From assembly GCF_900093605.1 (NCBI RefSeq), contig NZ_FLYE01000001.1, positions 558,001 through 622,000 of the forward strand: a stretch of 64,000 bases of DNA, read 5' to 3'. The translations under genes and the position numbers were made by a program. The notes beneath the pieces were generated by a model. The model saw nothing but the letters and a program-made list of their open reading frames with translations, was not told the origin of the DNA and searched no databases. The DNA is from Candidatus Terasakiella magnetica. Its GTDB lineage: Bacteria > Pseudomonadota > Alphaproteobacteria > Rhodospirillales > Terasakiellaceae. This document shows, piece by piece, positions 26,350 through 36,100 of this stretch (positions are counted from its first letter, which is position 1; each line of letters starts with the position of its first letter).

Positions 26350-27765
26350 CTATAGCAGAAAAATAGCCGCCAAGCCAAGGAAAGCAAAAAAGCCAATCAC
26401 ATCAGTCACAGTTGTTAAAAAGACCGAGGACGAAATCGCAGGGTCCGCGCCAAAGCGATCAAGCGCAACCGGGATCAAGGCACCTGCAAGACCTGCAACC
26501 ACCATATTAACCACCATGGCTGCGGCAATCACGCCAGCTAAGGCCGTATCCCCAAACCAAAGCCATGTACAAATCCCAACCAACACGGCAAAGATCACCC
26601 CATTCACCCCGCCAACCGCGACTTCTTTTCCCACCACGCGTAAAGTATTTGCGGGGGTGAGCTCTTTCATGGCAATGGCGCGCACGGCAATGGTCAGGGT
26701 TTGGGTCCCTGCATTTCCCCCCATGGAGGCAACAATCGGCATCAAAACTGCTAAGGCCACGAGTTGTTCAATGGTTGAGCTAAACAGCCCAATAACAAGG
26801 GAGGCTAAAATCGCCGTTCCCAAATTCACCACCAACCAGACGACGCGCGATTTTGCGGCATCAAGGGCAGAACTGTAAAACTCATCCTGCTTTACACCCC
26901 CCATGCGCATGATATCTTCTTCATGTTCTTCATCAATAACATCAACCACGTCATCAACATGAATGACACCCAACAAGCGCGAATTTGCATCCACAACGGG
27001 GGCGGATACCAAATCACGATCACGGAAGATAAAAGCGACTTCTTCTTGGTCTGTTTCAACAGGGATGGTGGTTAATTGTTCTTCCATAAGCTTGGCAACA
27101 CGCACCGGGCGTTTGTTGCGCAACAACTGGTTTAAAGGCACTGTGCCCAAGGGTTGCTGTTTAGGATCAACAACAAAAATTTCATAAAAGTTTTCTGGTA
27201 GATCAATGTCGCTGCGCAGATAATCCAGTGTCTCCCCCACCGACCAAAAGGCCGGTACGGTGACAAGGTCGCGCTGCATCATACGCCCTGCGGAATCCTC
27301 AGGAAACGACAGACCTTCTAGGATAACACTACGTTCCCCATGGGGTAGTGCTTCTAGAACTTCCTTCTGGTCATCTTCATCAAGTTCTTCAATAACCGCA
27401 AGCGCGTCATCATCTTCCATCTCAACGATGGCACGTGCGACCGTATCAGCACCGATTTCATCAACGACTTCTTCAAGAATATCTTCATCAAGCTCGGACC
27501 AGACTTCTGGTTCCAGTTCTTGACCAACAATCTTGAGAACATTGCTTCGATCATCGGGCTTAAGTTGCTGCACCACATCTGCCACATCGGCATAATGCAG
27601 GTCCTCAAAAAGCCCTTTGATCGCTTCTTTATTGTCTGAACGCAAGTGGTCTCGGACTTGGTTGACATGCTCGTCACCAAAACCAAAAGCATCCCCTTGC
27701 TCAATATCAACTTGAGTCTGGGCTTCGGGTTCTTCAACCACTTGCTGTTCAGGCAAATCACTCAC
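26350..27765 (-). CDS. mgtE: magnesium transporter MgtE
   Basis: A protein of about 471 aa with the MgtE layout: N-terminal acidic helical domain (about 40-150), two CBS domains (about 150-290) and five membrane helices (about 300-465), including PIVASMGGNAGTQTLTIAVRAIA, the conserved pore region. It imports Mg2+ (or Co2+) and is gated by cytosolic Mg2+ through the soluble domains. The start is uncertain: GTG 27763-27765 follows GGAG by 10 bases and gives VSDLPEQQ; in-frame starts further up overlap malic enzyme and lack a ribosome site. It is 7 bp after the maeB stop. Confidence 0.9.
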   Translation of the reverse strand: MSDLPEQQVVEEPEAQTQVDIEQGDAFGFGDEHVNQVRDHLRSDNKEAIKGLFEDLHYADVADVVQQLKPDDRSNVLKIVGQELEPEVWSELDEDILEEVVDEIGADTVARAIVEMEDDDALAVIEELDEDDQKEVLEALPHGERSVILEGLSFPEDSAGRMMQRDLVTVPAFWSVGETLDYLRSDIDLPENFYEIFVVDPKQQPLGTVPLNQLLRNKRPVRVAKLMEEQLTTIPVETDQEEVAFIFRDRDLVSAPVVDANSRLLGVIHVDDVVDVIDEEHEEDIMRMGGVKQDEFYSSALDAAKSRVVWLVVNLGTAILASLVIGLFSSTIEQLVALAVLMPIVASMGGNAGTQTLTIAVRAIAMKELTPANTLRVVGKEVAVGGVNGVIFAVLVGICTWLWFGDTALAGVIAAAMVVNMVVAGLAGALIPVALDRFGADPAISSSVFLTTVTDVIGFFAFLGLAAIFLL

Positions 27766-27772
27766 GCGAAAC

Positions 27773-30079
27773 TTACTCCGCTTCACCAGCGTGGATTTGG
27801 GCATCCACAACCGCAACCGCACTTACATTCACCACAGCGCGAACCGTAGCAGATGGAGACAGGATATGAGCAGGTTTATCCGCACCCAACAAGATCGGAC
27901 CAACAGGCAGGCCGTCAGCCGTCATTTTCATCAGGTTAAAGGAAATGTTCGCCGCATCCAAGTTTGGCATAATCAACAGGTTCGCTGATCCACGCAAGCG
28001 CGAATTAGGGAAGATATTGTTACGAAGCTGTTCAGACAACGCCGCATCCGTATGCATCTCGCCTTCAATCTCGAGCTCTGGGTCCTGCTCCAACACTAAT
28101 TCACGCACGCGGCGCATTTTGATAGAGGATTCAGAATCACGGTTACCGAAGTTTGAATGAGACACCAGCGCCACTTTTGGCGTGATCCCGAAACGGCGAA
28201 CCTCTTCAGCCGCCATGAGGGTAATCTCAGCCAGTTCTTCTGCTGATGGGTTATAGTTCACATATGTATCACACAGGAACAACGTGTCATTATCAGTAAT
28301 CAACAGGTTCATAGCAGCCAAAACAGACTGGCCTTTGCGCAGACCAATAAGATTGGTCACTTCCTGTAAATGTTTGAAATAACGCCCTGTCGTGCCACAA
28401 ACCATGGCATCAACTTCACCCCGGCGCAGCATCAGTGAGCCCACAATTGTCGGGCGTGAACGCACCAAGCCAAGGGCAGCTTTTGGCGACACCCCGCTGC
28501 GGCCCATCAGGCGGTGATAATAATCAGCATAATTATGGTAACGTGGATCACGCATGATCTCGACCACTTCCACATCCTGATCGACTTTTAAGCGCAGACC
28601 AAGGGTCTCAATCTTATTTTCAATCGCCTCGCGACGACCGATCAAGATCGGCTTGGCAATGCCATCATCCACCACAATCTGCACCGCACGCAACACACGT
28701 TCGTCTTCGCCTTCAACATAGACAATCTTTTTCGGATTACGTTTGGCCTGCTCAAACACAGGCTTCATGGTCATGCCTGAGCGATAGACAAACTGGGACA
28801 GTTTTTCACGATAGGCATTAAAATCATGAATTGGACGTGTGGCAACGCCGCTATCCATCGCCGCCTTGGCAACCGCCAAAGTCACATTCAAAATCAGGCG
28901 CGGATCAAACGGTTTAGGAATGAGATATTCTGGGCCAAAACGGAGGTTTTCTTCCCCATAAGCCTTTGTAACACGCTCATCAGCTTCTGCCATGGCAAGT
29001 TCTGCCAAGGCTTCCACACAGGCCATTTTCATTTCCGCATTAATGGTTGTTGCACCCACATCCAGCGCACCACGGAAAATATATGGGAAACAAAGAACGT
29101 TGTTCACCTGGTTTGGATAATCAGAACGGCCCGTTGCCATAATGCAATCAGGGCGAACTTCTTTGGCAAGCTCTGGGCGAATTTCAGGCTCTGGGTTTGC
29201 CAAGGCAAAGATGATCGGTTGATCACCCATTTTCTTGACCATATCCTGTTTCAACACACGCGGTGCAGAAAGACCAAGGAAGATATCCGCGCCATCAATG
29301 GCGTCATCCAAGGTGCGCAGGTCTGTTTCCTGTGCAAAGATTTCCTTGAACTCATCCATTTCTTCGGTGCGGCCTTTATACACAACACCAACAATATCCG
29401 TCACAATGATATTTTCAGAAGGCAAGCCCATATGTTTTAAAACATTCAAGCAAGACAGAGCCGCAGCCCCCGCGCCAGATGCCACGAGCTTGACGTTTTT
29501 AATGTCTTTTCCAACCACACGCAGGGCGTTTTTAATCGCAGCGCCCACGATGATAGCAGTACCATGTTGATCATCATGAAAAACAGGGATGTTGCATTGT
29601 TCTTTAAGTTCACGCTCAACCGTAAAACATTCCGGTGCCTTGATATCTTCAAGGTTAATGCCGCCAAATGTGGGCTCAAGCGATTTAATAATCTCAACCA
29701 GTTTATGCGGGTCGCGTTCTTCAATTTCGATATCAAACACATCAATACCGGCAAACTTTTTAAAGAGAACGCCCTTACCTTCCATCACGGGTTTAGAGGC
29801 AAGCGGGCCAATAGCACCAAGGCCAAGTACGGCTGTACCATTTGAAATAACACCAACCAGATTGCCACGGGCAGTCATATTGGCGGCTTCATTTTCATCG
29901 CGCACAATTTCTTCACAGGCAAAAGCCACACCGGGCGAATAGGCCAGTGCAAGGTCGCGTTGGTTTGCCAATGGTTTTGTTGCGGTGACACTGATCTTAC
30001 CGGGAACCGGGTTGCGGTGATATTCCAACGCCCCTTCACGGAATTTAGCTTCAGTATCTTTCATTTCTTCTTCTGCCAT
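27773..30079 (-). CDS. maeB: NADP-dependent malic enzyme with phosphotransacetylase-like domain
   Basis: A 768-aa protein of the MaeB type. The malic domain is N-terminal ([54 protein letters not shown]), then a Rossmann NADP site ([15 protein letters not shown], about 195), and a C-terminal domain (about 430-760) like phosphate acetyltransferase, which is regulatory in this family. It converts malate to pyruvate and CO2. AAGGGGA lies 7 bases before ATG 30079. It forms a transcript with mgtE. The 5' leader contains a long hairpin (30161-30195). Confidence 0.94.
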   Translation of the reverse strand: MAEEEMKDTEAKFREGALEYHRNPVPGKISVTATKPLANQRDLALAYSPGVAFACEEIVRDENEAANMTARGNLVGVISNGTAVLGLGAIGPLASKPVMEGKGVLFKKFAGIDVFDIEIEERDPHKLVEIIKSLEPTFGGINLEDIKAPECFTVERELKEQCNIPVFHDDQHGTAIIVGAAIKNALRVVGKDIKNVKLVASGAGAAALSCLNVLKHMGLPSENIIVTDIVGVVYKGRTEEMDEFKEIFAQETDLRTLDDAIDGADIFLGLSAPRVLKQDMVKKMGDQPIIFALANPEPEIRPELAKEVRPDCIMATGRSDYPNQVNNVLCFPYIFRGALDVGATTINAEMKMACVEALAELAMAEADERVTKAYGEENLRFGPEYLIPKPFDPRLILNVTLAVAKAAMDSGVATRPIHDFNAYREKLSQFVYRSGMTMKPVFEQAKRNPKKIVYVEGEDERVLRAVQIVVDDGIAKPILIGRREAIENKIETLGLRLKVDQDVEVVEIMRDPRYHNYADYYHRLMGRSGVSPKAALGLVRSRPTIVGSLMLRRGEVDAMVCGTTGRYFKHLQEVTNLIGLRKGQSVLAAMNLLITDNDTLFLCDTYVNYNPSAEELAEITLMAAEEVRRFGITPKVALVSHSNFGNRDSESSIKMRRVRELVLEQDPELEIEGEMHTDAALSEQLRNNIFPNSRLRGSANLLIMPNLDAANISFNLMKMTADGLPVGPILLGADKPAHILSPSATVRAVVNVSAVAVVDAQIHAGEAE

Positions 30080-30439
30080 GCACTCGTCCCCTTTGTGTTG
30101 GCTATGGCCTTTAGATCGGCCAAATTTCGACAGCGATTCGAATTATATATATATTTTAAGTCTTCATGCTTTCCTCTCCTACAAGAGCATGAAGATTCCC
30201 ACAAACCACCCTTTTGTTTTGATCTATAAGGTGTTGATTTGCAAGAAGGACGTTTCTTTGCTGCCCGTTTTTTTTCGGGTCTATGTGCCAACAATAGATT
30301 TATTATAAAAAAACACAATAAAAAAACGACGCAGGCTCCCCGCCCGCTAAGTAATAACCGCAGCCGAGCTTTTAGGCTTTTTTATTAATGCCCTCATATG
30401 TAATATGGACTTTATCAAAAGAGTATGTTGAGGGGCATA
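30080..30439. other. divergent intergenic region maeB / hybrid kinase
   Basis: A 360-bp AT-rich gap between divergent genes. It holds the maeB leader hairpin (30161-30195), short T- and A-runs, and a weak stem AGCC/GGCT followed by six Ts at 30362-30383. No convincing gene is present on either strand. Confidence 0.5.
30161..30195 (-). promoter_or_regulatory. hairpin in the maeB leader with an SD-like loop and a 3-codon ORF
   Basis: Perfect 10-bp stem TCTTCATGCT/AGCATGAAGA around a 15-base loop, 82-116 bp before maeB. Read on the minus strand, the loop contains AGGAGAGG, and 5 bases later an ATG opens a three-codon frame (Met-Lys-Thr-stop) whose start is in the 3' arm. This could be a translated leader or just a stable RNA stem. 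No function is shown. Confidence 0.4.
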
Positions 30440-32656
30440 ATGTTTTTTTTCACGACACGGCGTTTAAGGCTTGCGATTCTCGCGCCTTTCACCTTGATCT
30501 TGTTAGTCGTCGTCGGCCTGTTCATTGGCTCAAGCTATATCCGTGAGGAAAAGCTGCTTACAAGCTCGTTTGAGACCACCCTAAAACAAGTAGAAAGCCA
30601 ATATAAACAAAGTATTGAAAGTGATGTGCATTTAATGCACGTGGCTCTCCATAGCATTTTAGAAAATAACGATATACGTGCCCGTTTTGTTGAAAAGGAC
30701 TTCCAAACCCTCTTTCAATTAAGCCAACCTATTTTTAAACGGCTGAGAAAAAACCACCAGATCACCCATTTCTATTTCATTACACCCGATCGCAAAACCT
30801 TCCTCCGCGTTCACCAAAAAGACCGTCATAGCGATACGATTGATCGCCTCACTTTGCTCAATAGCGAAAAAACAGGTGGTTTTTCCCATGGTCTGGAGCT
30901 TGGGAAGTTCGGCACCTTTACCTTGCGCGCCGTTATGCCGTGGTATCAAAATGGCACCCTCATCGGCTATGTTGAAATTGGTGAAGAAATTGATCATATC
31001 ACGCGCGACATTGCCCAGCGTTATGACCTTGGCCTGATTGCCACCATCAAAAAAGAAATCCTCAATAAGTTTGATTGGCAAGTCGGTCAGAACTTTGTTG
31101 ATTATACCGTCAGTTGGGATGATTTTGACGACCTTGTGATCGTTGGTAAACAAAATGTAGAGCTGAACAGGCCTGTTAAAGAGTTTATTCGCACCACTCA
31201 CTCTAACGTTCAAACCTCACAAGCGCGACACTTCACAGGACAAAACAGCGAGCTTTTAATGCAGGTCCTGCCTTTAAAGGACTATGGGCAAAATAAAGTA
31301 GGTCAGCTGTTTGTCATGCAAGATATCACTGCAGAAACGGCAGAGTTTTCAGAGTCTATAAAACAGACGACAATTGCCAGCCTATTGGGCGGTGCAGTTG
31401 TCTTTATCATTTACTTTGTCATCTTGGGCCGCGCACAAAGTGACATCAGGGGCTATACCAACAACCTTGCCAAAGCGAAATCCAATGCCGAAGTCGCCAA
31501 TAAAGCAAAGTCTGAGTTCCTTGCCTCTATGAGCCATGAATTACGCACCCCCATGACAGGTATCCTTGGCTTTGCAGAATTGATCTTGAAAGACGATATC
31601 CCTGATGAAGCCAAAGACAAGATTATAAAGATCAGGTCCTCTGGTTCCTCTTTGCTCAATTTGCTCAATGATATTCTCGATATGTCCAAGCTTGAAGCTG
31701 GTAAGATGGAGGTTGAACAAATTGATTTCAACCTGCACCAACTTGTTGGTGATATCGTCGGAATGTTTGAAAAGACCAGATCAACCGACACCCCACTGGA
31801 TAGTGAACTCACCTTTGATAAGGCAATCCCAAAGGCGATCACATCTGATCCGACAAAGTTAAAACAAATTCTAACCAACCTGCTTGGCAATGCTTATAAA
31901 TTCACGAGAGAAGGTAAAGTCAGTATTGCCTGTGAAAATATCAGCCCTGATAACAACAAGCCCTATGTGAAGTTTACCATTACAGATAGCGGCATTGGGA
32001 TGAATGAGGAAACATTAGACTGCCTGTTTAATGAGTTTACCCAAGCCGATGCCTCAATTTCCAGAAAGTTTGAAGGCACAGGCCTTGGTCTTGCCATCAG
32101 CAAGCATCTTATTGAGCTTCTGGGCGGTGAAATTACGGCCCATAGCCAATTGGGAAAGGGAAGCACCTTTACCTTCACCCTGCCCTATGAAAAAGCCAAA
32201 GAGACAGCGCTACCGGAACAAAAGGCAAATGCTACGGCCAAGGATTATAAGGCTCAAAAGTCCTTAAAGATTCTTCTGGCAGAAGACAATCGTGTCAACC
32301 AGCTGCTCATTAAAAACTTTTTAGCCGCCTACGGTCATGAGGTGTCTGTCGCCGATAATGGCGCCAAGGCGGTTGAGGCTTATGAGCAAGAGGAATTCGA
32401 TATTATATTGATGGATGTGCGCATGCCTGAAATGGATGGCATTGAGGCAACCCAAATCATTCGTCAAATGCCCGCACCTAAAAACGATATCTGCATCCTT
32501 GCTGTGACAGCGGACGCCATGAAAGACAATGTTGAGACTTACCTGCAAGCCGGGATGAACAGCGTGGTGATCAAGCCTCTCAACTGGGTGGAACTCATCA
32601 CTGAGATCAATCACCAGCTTGATGAAGAAATCCACGTCCTAAAAGAACCTGCATAA
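30440..32656 (+). CDS. membrane hybrid histidine kinase with Cache sensor
   Basis: A 738-aa protein. A membrane helix (about 9-31), an extracytoplasmic Cache domain (about 35-300; FLRVHQKDRHSDTIDRLTL and ELGKFGTFTLRAVMPW fit the dCache_3 type) and a second helix (about 311-331) precede HisKA (phospho-His 366 in SMSHELRTPM), HATPase (DSGIGM; GTGLGLAISKHLIELLGG) and a receiver (about 600-725, IILMDVRMPEMDG). It probably senses a periplasmic small ligand. ATG 30440 is chosen over 30425 for its AGGGG site. No HPt domain is present and no cognate regulator is beside it. Confidence 0.9.
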   Translation: MFFFTTRRLRLAILAPFTLILLVVVGLFIGSSYIREEKLLTSSFETTLKQVESQYKQSIESDVHLMHVALHSILENNDIRARFVEKDFQTLFQLSQPIFKRLRKNHQITHFYFITPDRKTFLRVHQKDRHSDTIDRLTLLNSEKTGGFSHGLELGKFGTFTLRAVMPWYQNGTLIGYVEIGEEIDHITRDIAQRYDLGLIATIKKEILNKFDWQVGQNFVDYTVSWDDFDDLVIVGKQNVELNRPVKEFIRTTHSNVQTSQARHFTGQNSELLMQVLPLKDYGQNKVGQLFVMQDITAETAEFSESIKQTTIASLLGGAVVFIIYFVILGRAQSDIRGYTNNLAKAKSNAEVANKAKSEFLASMSHELRTPMTGILGFAELILKDDIPDEAKDKIIKIRSSGSSLLNLLNDILDMSKLEAGKMEVEQIDFNLHQLVGDIVGMFEKTRSTDTPLDSELTFDKAIPKAITSDPTKLKQILTNLLGNAYKFTREGKVSIACENISPDNNKPYVKFTITDSGIGMNEETLDCLFNEFTQADASISRKFEGTGLGLAISKHLIELLGGEITAHSQLGKGSTFTFTLPYEKAKETALPEQKANATAKDYKAQKSLKILLAEDNRVNQLLIKNFLAAYGHEVSVADNGAKAVEAYEQEEFDIILMDVRMPEMDGIEATQIIRQMPAPKNDICILAVTADAMKDNVETYLQAGMNSVVIKPLNWVELITEINHQLDEEIHVLKEPA

Positions 32657-32693
32657 AAAAATCCCCGCTGAATTTCTTCAGCAGTGAGATTTT
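32657..32693 (+). terminator. hairpin terminator after the hybrid kinase
   Basis: Directly after the stop codon: inner stem GCTGAA-TTTC-TTCAGC (32667-32682) with outer AAAATC/GATTTT pairing. The T-run is short, so efficiency is uncertain. The 3' outer arm is shared with the tRNA-like direct repeat that starts at 32687. Confidence 0.5.
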
Positions 32694-32707
32694 GGTGCGC
32701 TCGAGAA
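32687..32707 (+). repeat. 21-bp direct copy of the tRNA-Leu 3' end (possible att site)
   Basis: Identical over 21 bp to 39721-39741, in the same orientation, 7,034 bp away. The shared block covers six bases outside the tRNA gene, the CCA end, the acceptor-stem 3' strand and part of the T stem of the tRNA-Leu at 39727. Beyond it, on both sides, the two loci are unrelated. This is the pattern left when an element inserts at a tRNA 3' end. No integrase gene is seen. Confidence 0.6.
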
Positions 32708-33124
32708 CCATCTACAGAGGCTCGTTGCTTACCACAGGCGTCAATCAACTACTGATATCCAGCAATATCAACACTTTAGCTGACCTGAGGTTCACCGTAA
32801 TCTACCCTTTGGTCTTATCCCATGGTTCAAATTAATGGGGTGATGAAGGCTCTAATAGGGAAAGTAATAATCTCTATAAATCAGATGGAGGTCAGTTTTC
32901 TCTGTGTTGCTGTTGAAGTGTATGAAGATGGATAGGCTGAAGCTGTGTGACTGCCAGTTCAAAGCAATGACAACATCAAGATGGTAATTTACCAACAGCT
33001 CACCAGCCTCTTCAACATCCTGACCAATGTATTCCAAATTACAACCTGCCCAAAAGGCTTATCCATCATTTAAATAGTGGCATTCAATATGTCTGTACGG
33101 GGTATCGAAACAAGTTATCTGAGC
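32708..33124. other. non-coding stretch after the tRNA-like repeat
   Basis: About 417 bp before the 3' end of the giant surface-protein gene. A 61-codon minus frame (32852-33037, TTG start only) reads like a fragment of a real protein, with a C-terminus containing HLIYRDYYFPY, but it has no ribosome site and no recognised family. No integrase or transposase remnant was seen. The stretch may be decayed coding DNA. Confidence 0.4.
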
Positions 33125-36100
33125 CTAAGACGATGTCACGGCGATATTCTCGCCGATTTGCATGCTCGCTCCGGATGCTGTGTGATCGTATGTTGTATAC
33201 CCATTAGACGTAGCTCCTTGGGTCCAGCCTGTATCGCTTGTAATAACCTTATCGCTGTCGGTTCCATCAATGACGATACTTTTTGCTGTATTGAAGCTGG
33301 CAACATTGGTTGAGCTTAAAGTTAAAATATTTTCAGCCGTATCAGTCGATAAATCAAAGGTTTCGATTGATGATATGGAGACACTGCCTGTGGATAGGTC
33401 AAAATCATCACCATTCAGCAAGCGAATGGTATCCGAACTGGTGCCCCCGTCAATGGTGACATCTCCATTACTTAGAACAATAACGTCTTTACCATTCTCA
33501 CCATAGAGCACATCTGCACCTTCTCCACCGGTAATGGTATCTTGTCCGTTACCTGCCCAAACCGTATCTGCACCGCCGCCTGCATTGATAATATCATTAC
33601 CATTATGGGTGAAGATTACATCATCACCATCGCCCGCATTTACAAGGTCAACGCCGCCACCGCCAGATAGGTTATCGCTGCTATCAGTTCCGGTCACTTC
33701 ACCAGGGGTACCTGTTAAGGTTTGGTCGGCAAAGATGTAATTTTCAATAGAGACCAGAACATCCGTTCCATCATCACCATCACCCGTATTTAGATCCCGG
33801 ATGGTCATCAGCCCATCTGAATTCGGGGCAAATTCATAATCTGCCATATTGCCGGAATAAACGGCAAAGTCATCTCCTTCCCCACCATTGAGATAATCAT
33901 CGCCCAGCCCGCCATTTAACGTGTCATTGCCAGCCAGACCGTCAAGGGTATCTGCACTGGACGTGCCGCTTAACGTATCAATACCGCTTGTCCCTTCCGT
34001 TGTGCCATCTGAGGCAAAACTGGCAACGGCCTGTGCTGCTGTGGTTGTTGTGCCATCATAAACGTTATAGGAGAACGTCACGCCTGAGGTGGAATTGCTT
34101 TCTGGGGCATAAGTCCAGGTATCATCGTCATTGTAGGTCAGAACCCCATTACCATTGTGGGACAGACTTTGAACCAACAATGTGTCGCCATCCACATCTG
34201 TCGTATTGGATAAAAGTTGGGTTTTGGTGATGGTCAGGTTTGTGTCCTCTGTTGCGCTTAGAGATACATCACCACTGACTGAGGGTGCATCATTAACAGC
34301 TGAGAAAGAGGCAATTGCCGATGCGTTAACAGTTCCCCCATTTCCGTCTGTTACCACATAGGAAAAGGTCACATCATCTGTACTATCTTGTGTTGGGGTA
34401 AAGTTCCAACCATCCTCAGTGGATACTAAGTTTCCTGTTGACGCGCTCAGGCTATCTGACTGAATAGACAGGGTATCCCCGCTATCCACATCAGATGCAT
34501 TCCCAAGAAGTTGATTAGCCGTAATGGCCAAAACCGTATCTTCCTGCCCACCACTTAGAATAACGCTATCACTGACAGTCGGTACATCATTGAGGGCAGA
34601 CAAGCTTAATGTTGCCGTTTGATCTATGCTAAGGGCGCCATCACTAATTTTATAGGTAAAAGTAACATCGGCCGTGCTATTGGCTGTGGGGACAAAATGC
34701 CAATCTGCGCTGGCGCTATCGAAGCTCAAACTTCCACTAGAGGCACTTAAATCAGTAATATAGAGTGTATCACCATCGGGGTCTGAAGCATTGGCCAGTA
34801 ATTGCGTCTTGGTGATGGTGATATAGTCTGCACTTCCTGCGTCTTCTTCACCACTAAGGCTTACCGTATTAGTTTTTACGGGTGACTGATTGCTGCTTTC
34901 TGCTTGCGCCACATTTACCGTTGCCGTGGTCGTTGTGGTATTTGTTCCATCGAAAATACCATAACTGAAAGTGACTGTGCCGCTACTGGCTGGTGTATAG
35001 GTCCATCCTGTCAGATTGTTGCTCTCATCGCGTACTTCATCAAGCGTACCCGCAGATGCACTTAAGTTGGTTACTGATAGGGTCTGGTTTTCAACATCAC
35101 TGGCATAATTCAATAAATCAGCAATTGAGATCGACAGGCTTTGCCCATTCGTCGCGCTTAAAACCGCAGTCCCACTGGTTATTGGGGCATCATCCACGCT
35201 AGCCAATGTCAATGTGGCTGCACCATCCGTTGTGGTTGTGCCATCAGAAACCTTAAAGGTAAAATTAATCGCACCATTTACATTGTCCAGCGGTGTGTAA
35301 GTCCAAGTGCTATTGCCGTTGTCCTGCAATGTACCGCCATCAGATGTGGCAAGGTTTTGTACGCTTAAAGTATCGTTATCCACATCACTGGCATAGCTGG
35401 TTAGAAGCTGTGACTGGGTAATGGTTATGGCGGTATCTTCTGTCCCGCTTAATGCCACTGGCGTATCTGATACAGTCGGTGCATCGTTGGCTGCTAAAAA
35501 CAACAGGTCGGTTGTATTGGATACAGAATTGCTGCCATCGGAAATCGTGTAAGTGACTTCGATTGTACCTTCATAATCTTGTGGGGGGGTAATGGTCCAG
35601 TTATCGCCATTATCAACCGCGCTGCCTTGATTGACCGTAACATTGCTCACGCTCAGGCTATCATTTTCCACATCGGAAACCACGCTTGAAGCAAGAAAAG
35701 CACTCTCATTTAAGGTATATGCAATATCTTCCGTCCCACTGGACAAGGTAATTGATGATAACACTGGTGCATCATTAACCGGATCAATATCAATTACGGC
35801 CCCATGGGTAACTGTGCCGCCCTTGGTATCGCTGACCGTATAAGACAAGACCACATCCGCTGTTGAATTCAGCGTTGGCGTAATTGTCCAGGTTGCATCA
35901 CCATTATCCACAATGGTGCCCCCAGAGGTGACTGACACATTCAGCACATCCAACGTATCCCCATCTGCATCGCTTGTATTTGCCAGAAGCTGCGCTTTGG
36001 TGAGGCTAAAGGCAGTATCTTCCTTATAAGCGACATCATCCAGAGATACGTTGGAGGAAACCGTCGGTGTATCATTTGTCCCGCTGAGCGTAATCGTGAC

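Noticed and set aside
28826-29440. 204-codon plus frame opposite malic enzyme
   Set aside because: Antisense shadow; no family features or ribosome site.
30362-30383. AGCC/GGCT stem with six Ts upstream of the hybrid kinase
   Set aside because: A four-base stem is too weak to support a terminator, and no transcript should end there.
32852-33037. 61-codon minus frame before the giant gene
   Set aside because: It begins only at TTG, has no ribosome site and no recognised family; kept as a possible gene fragment in the intergenic entry.
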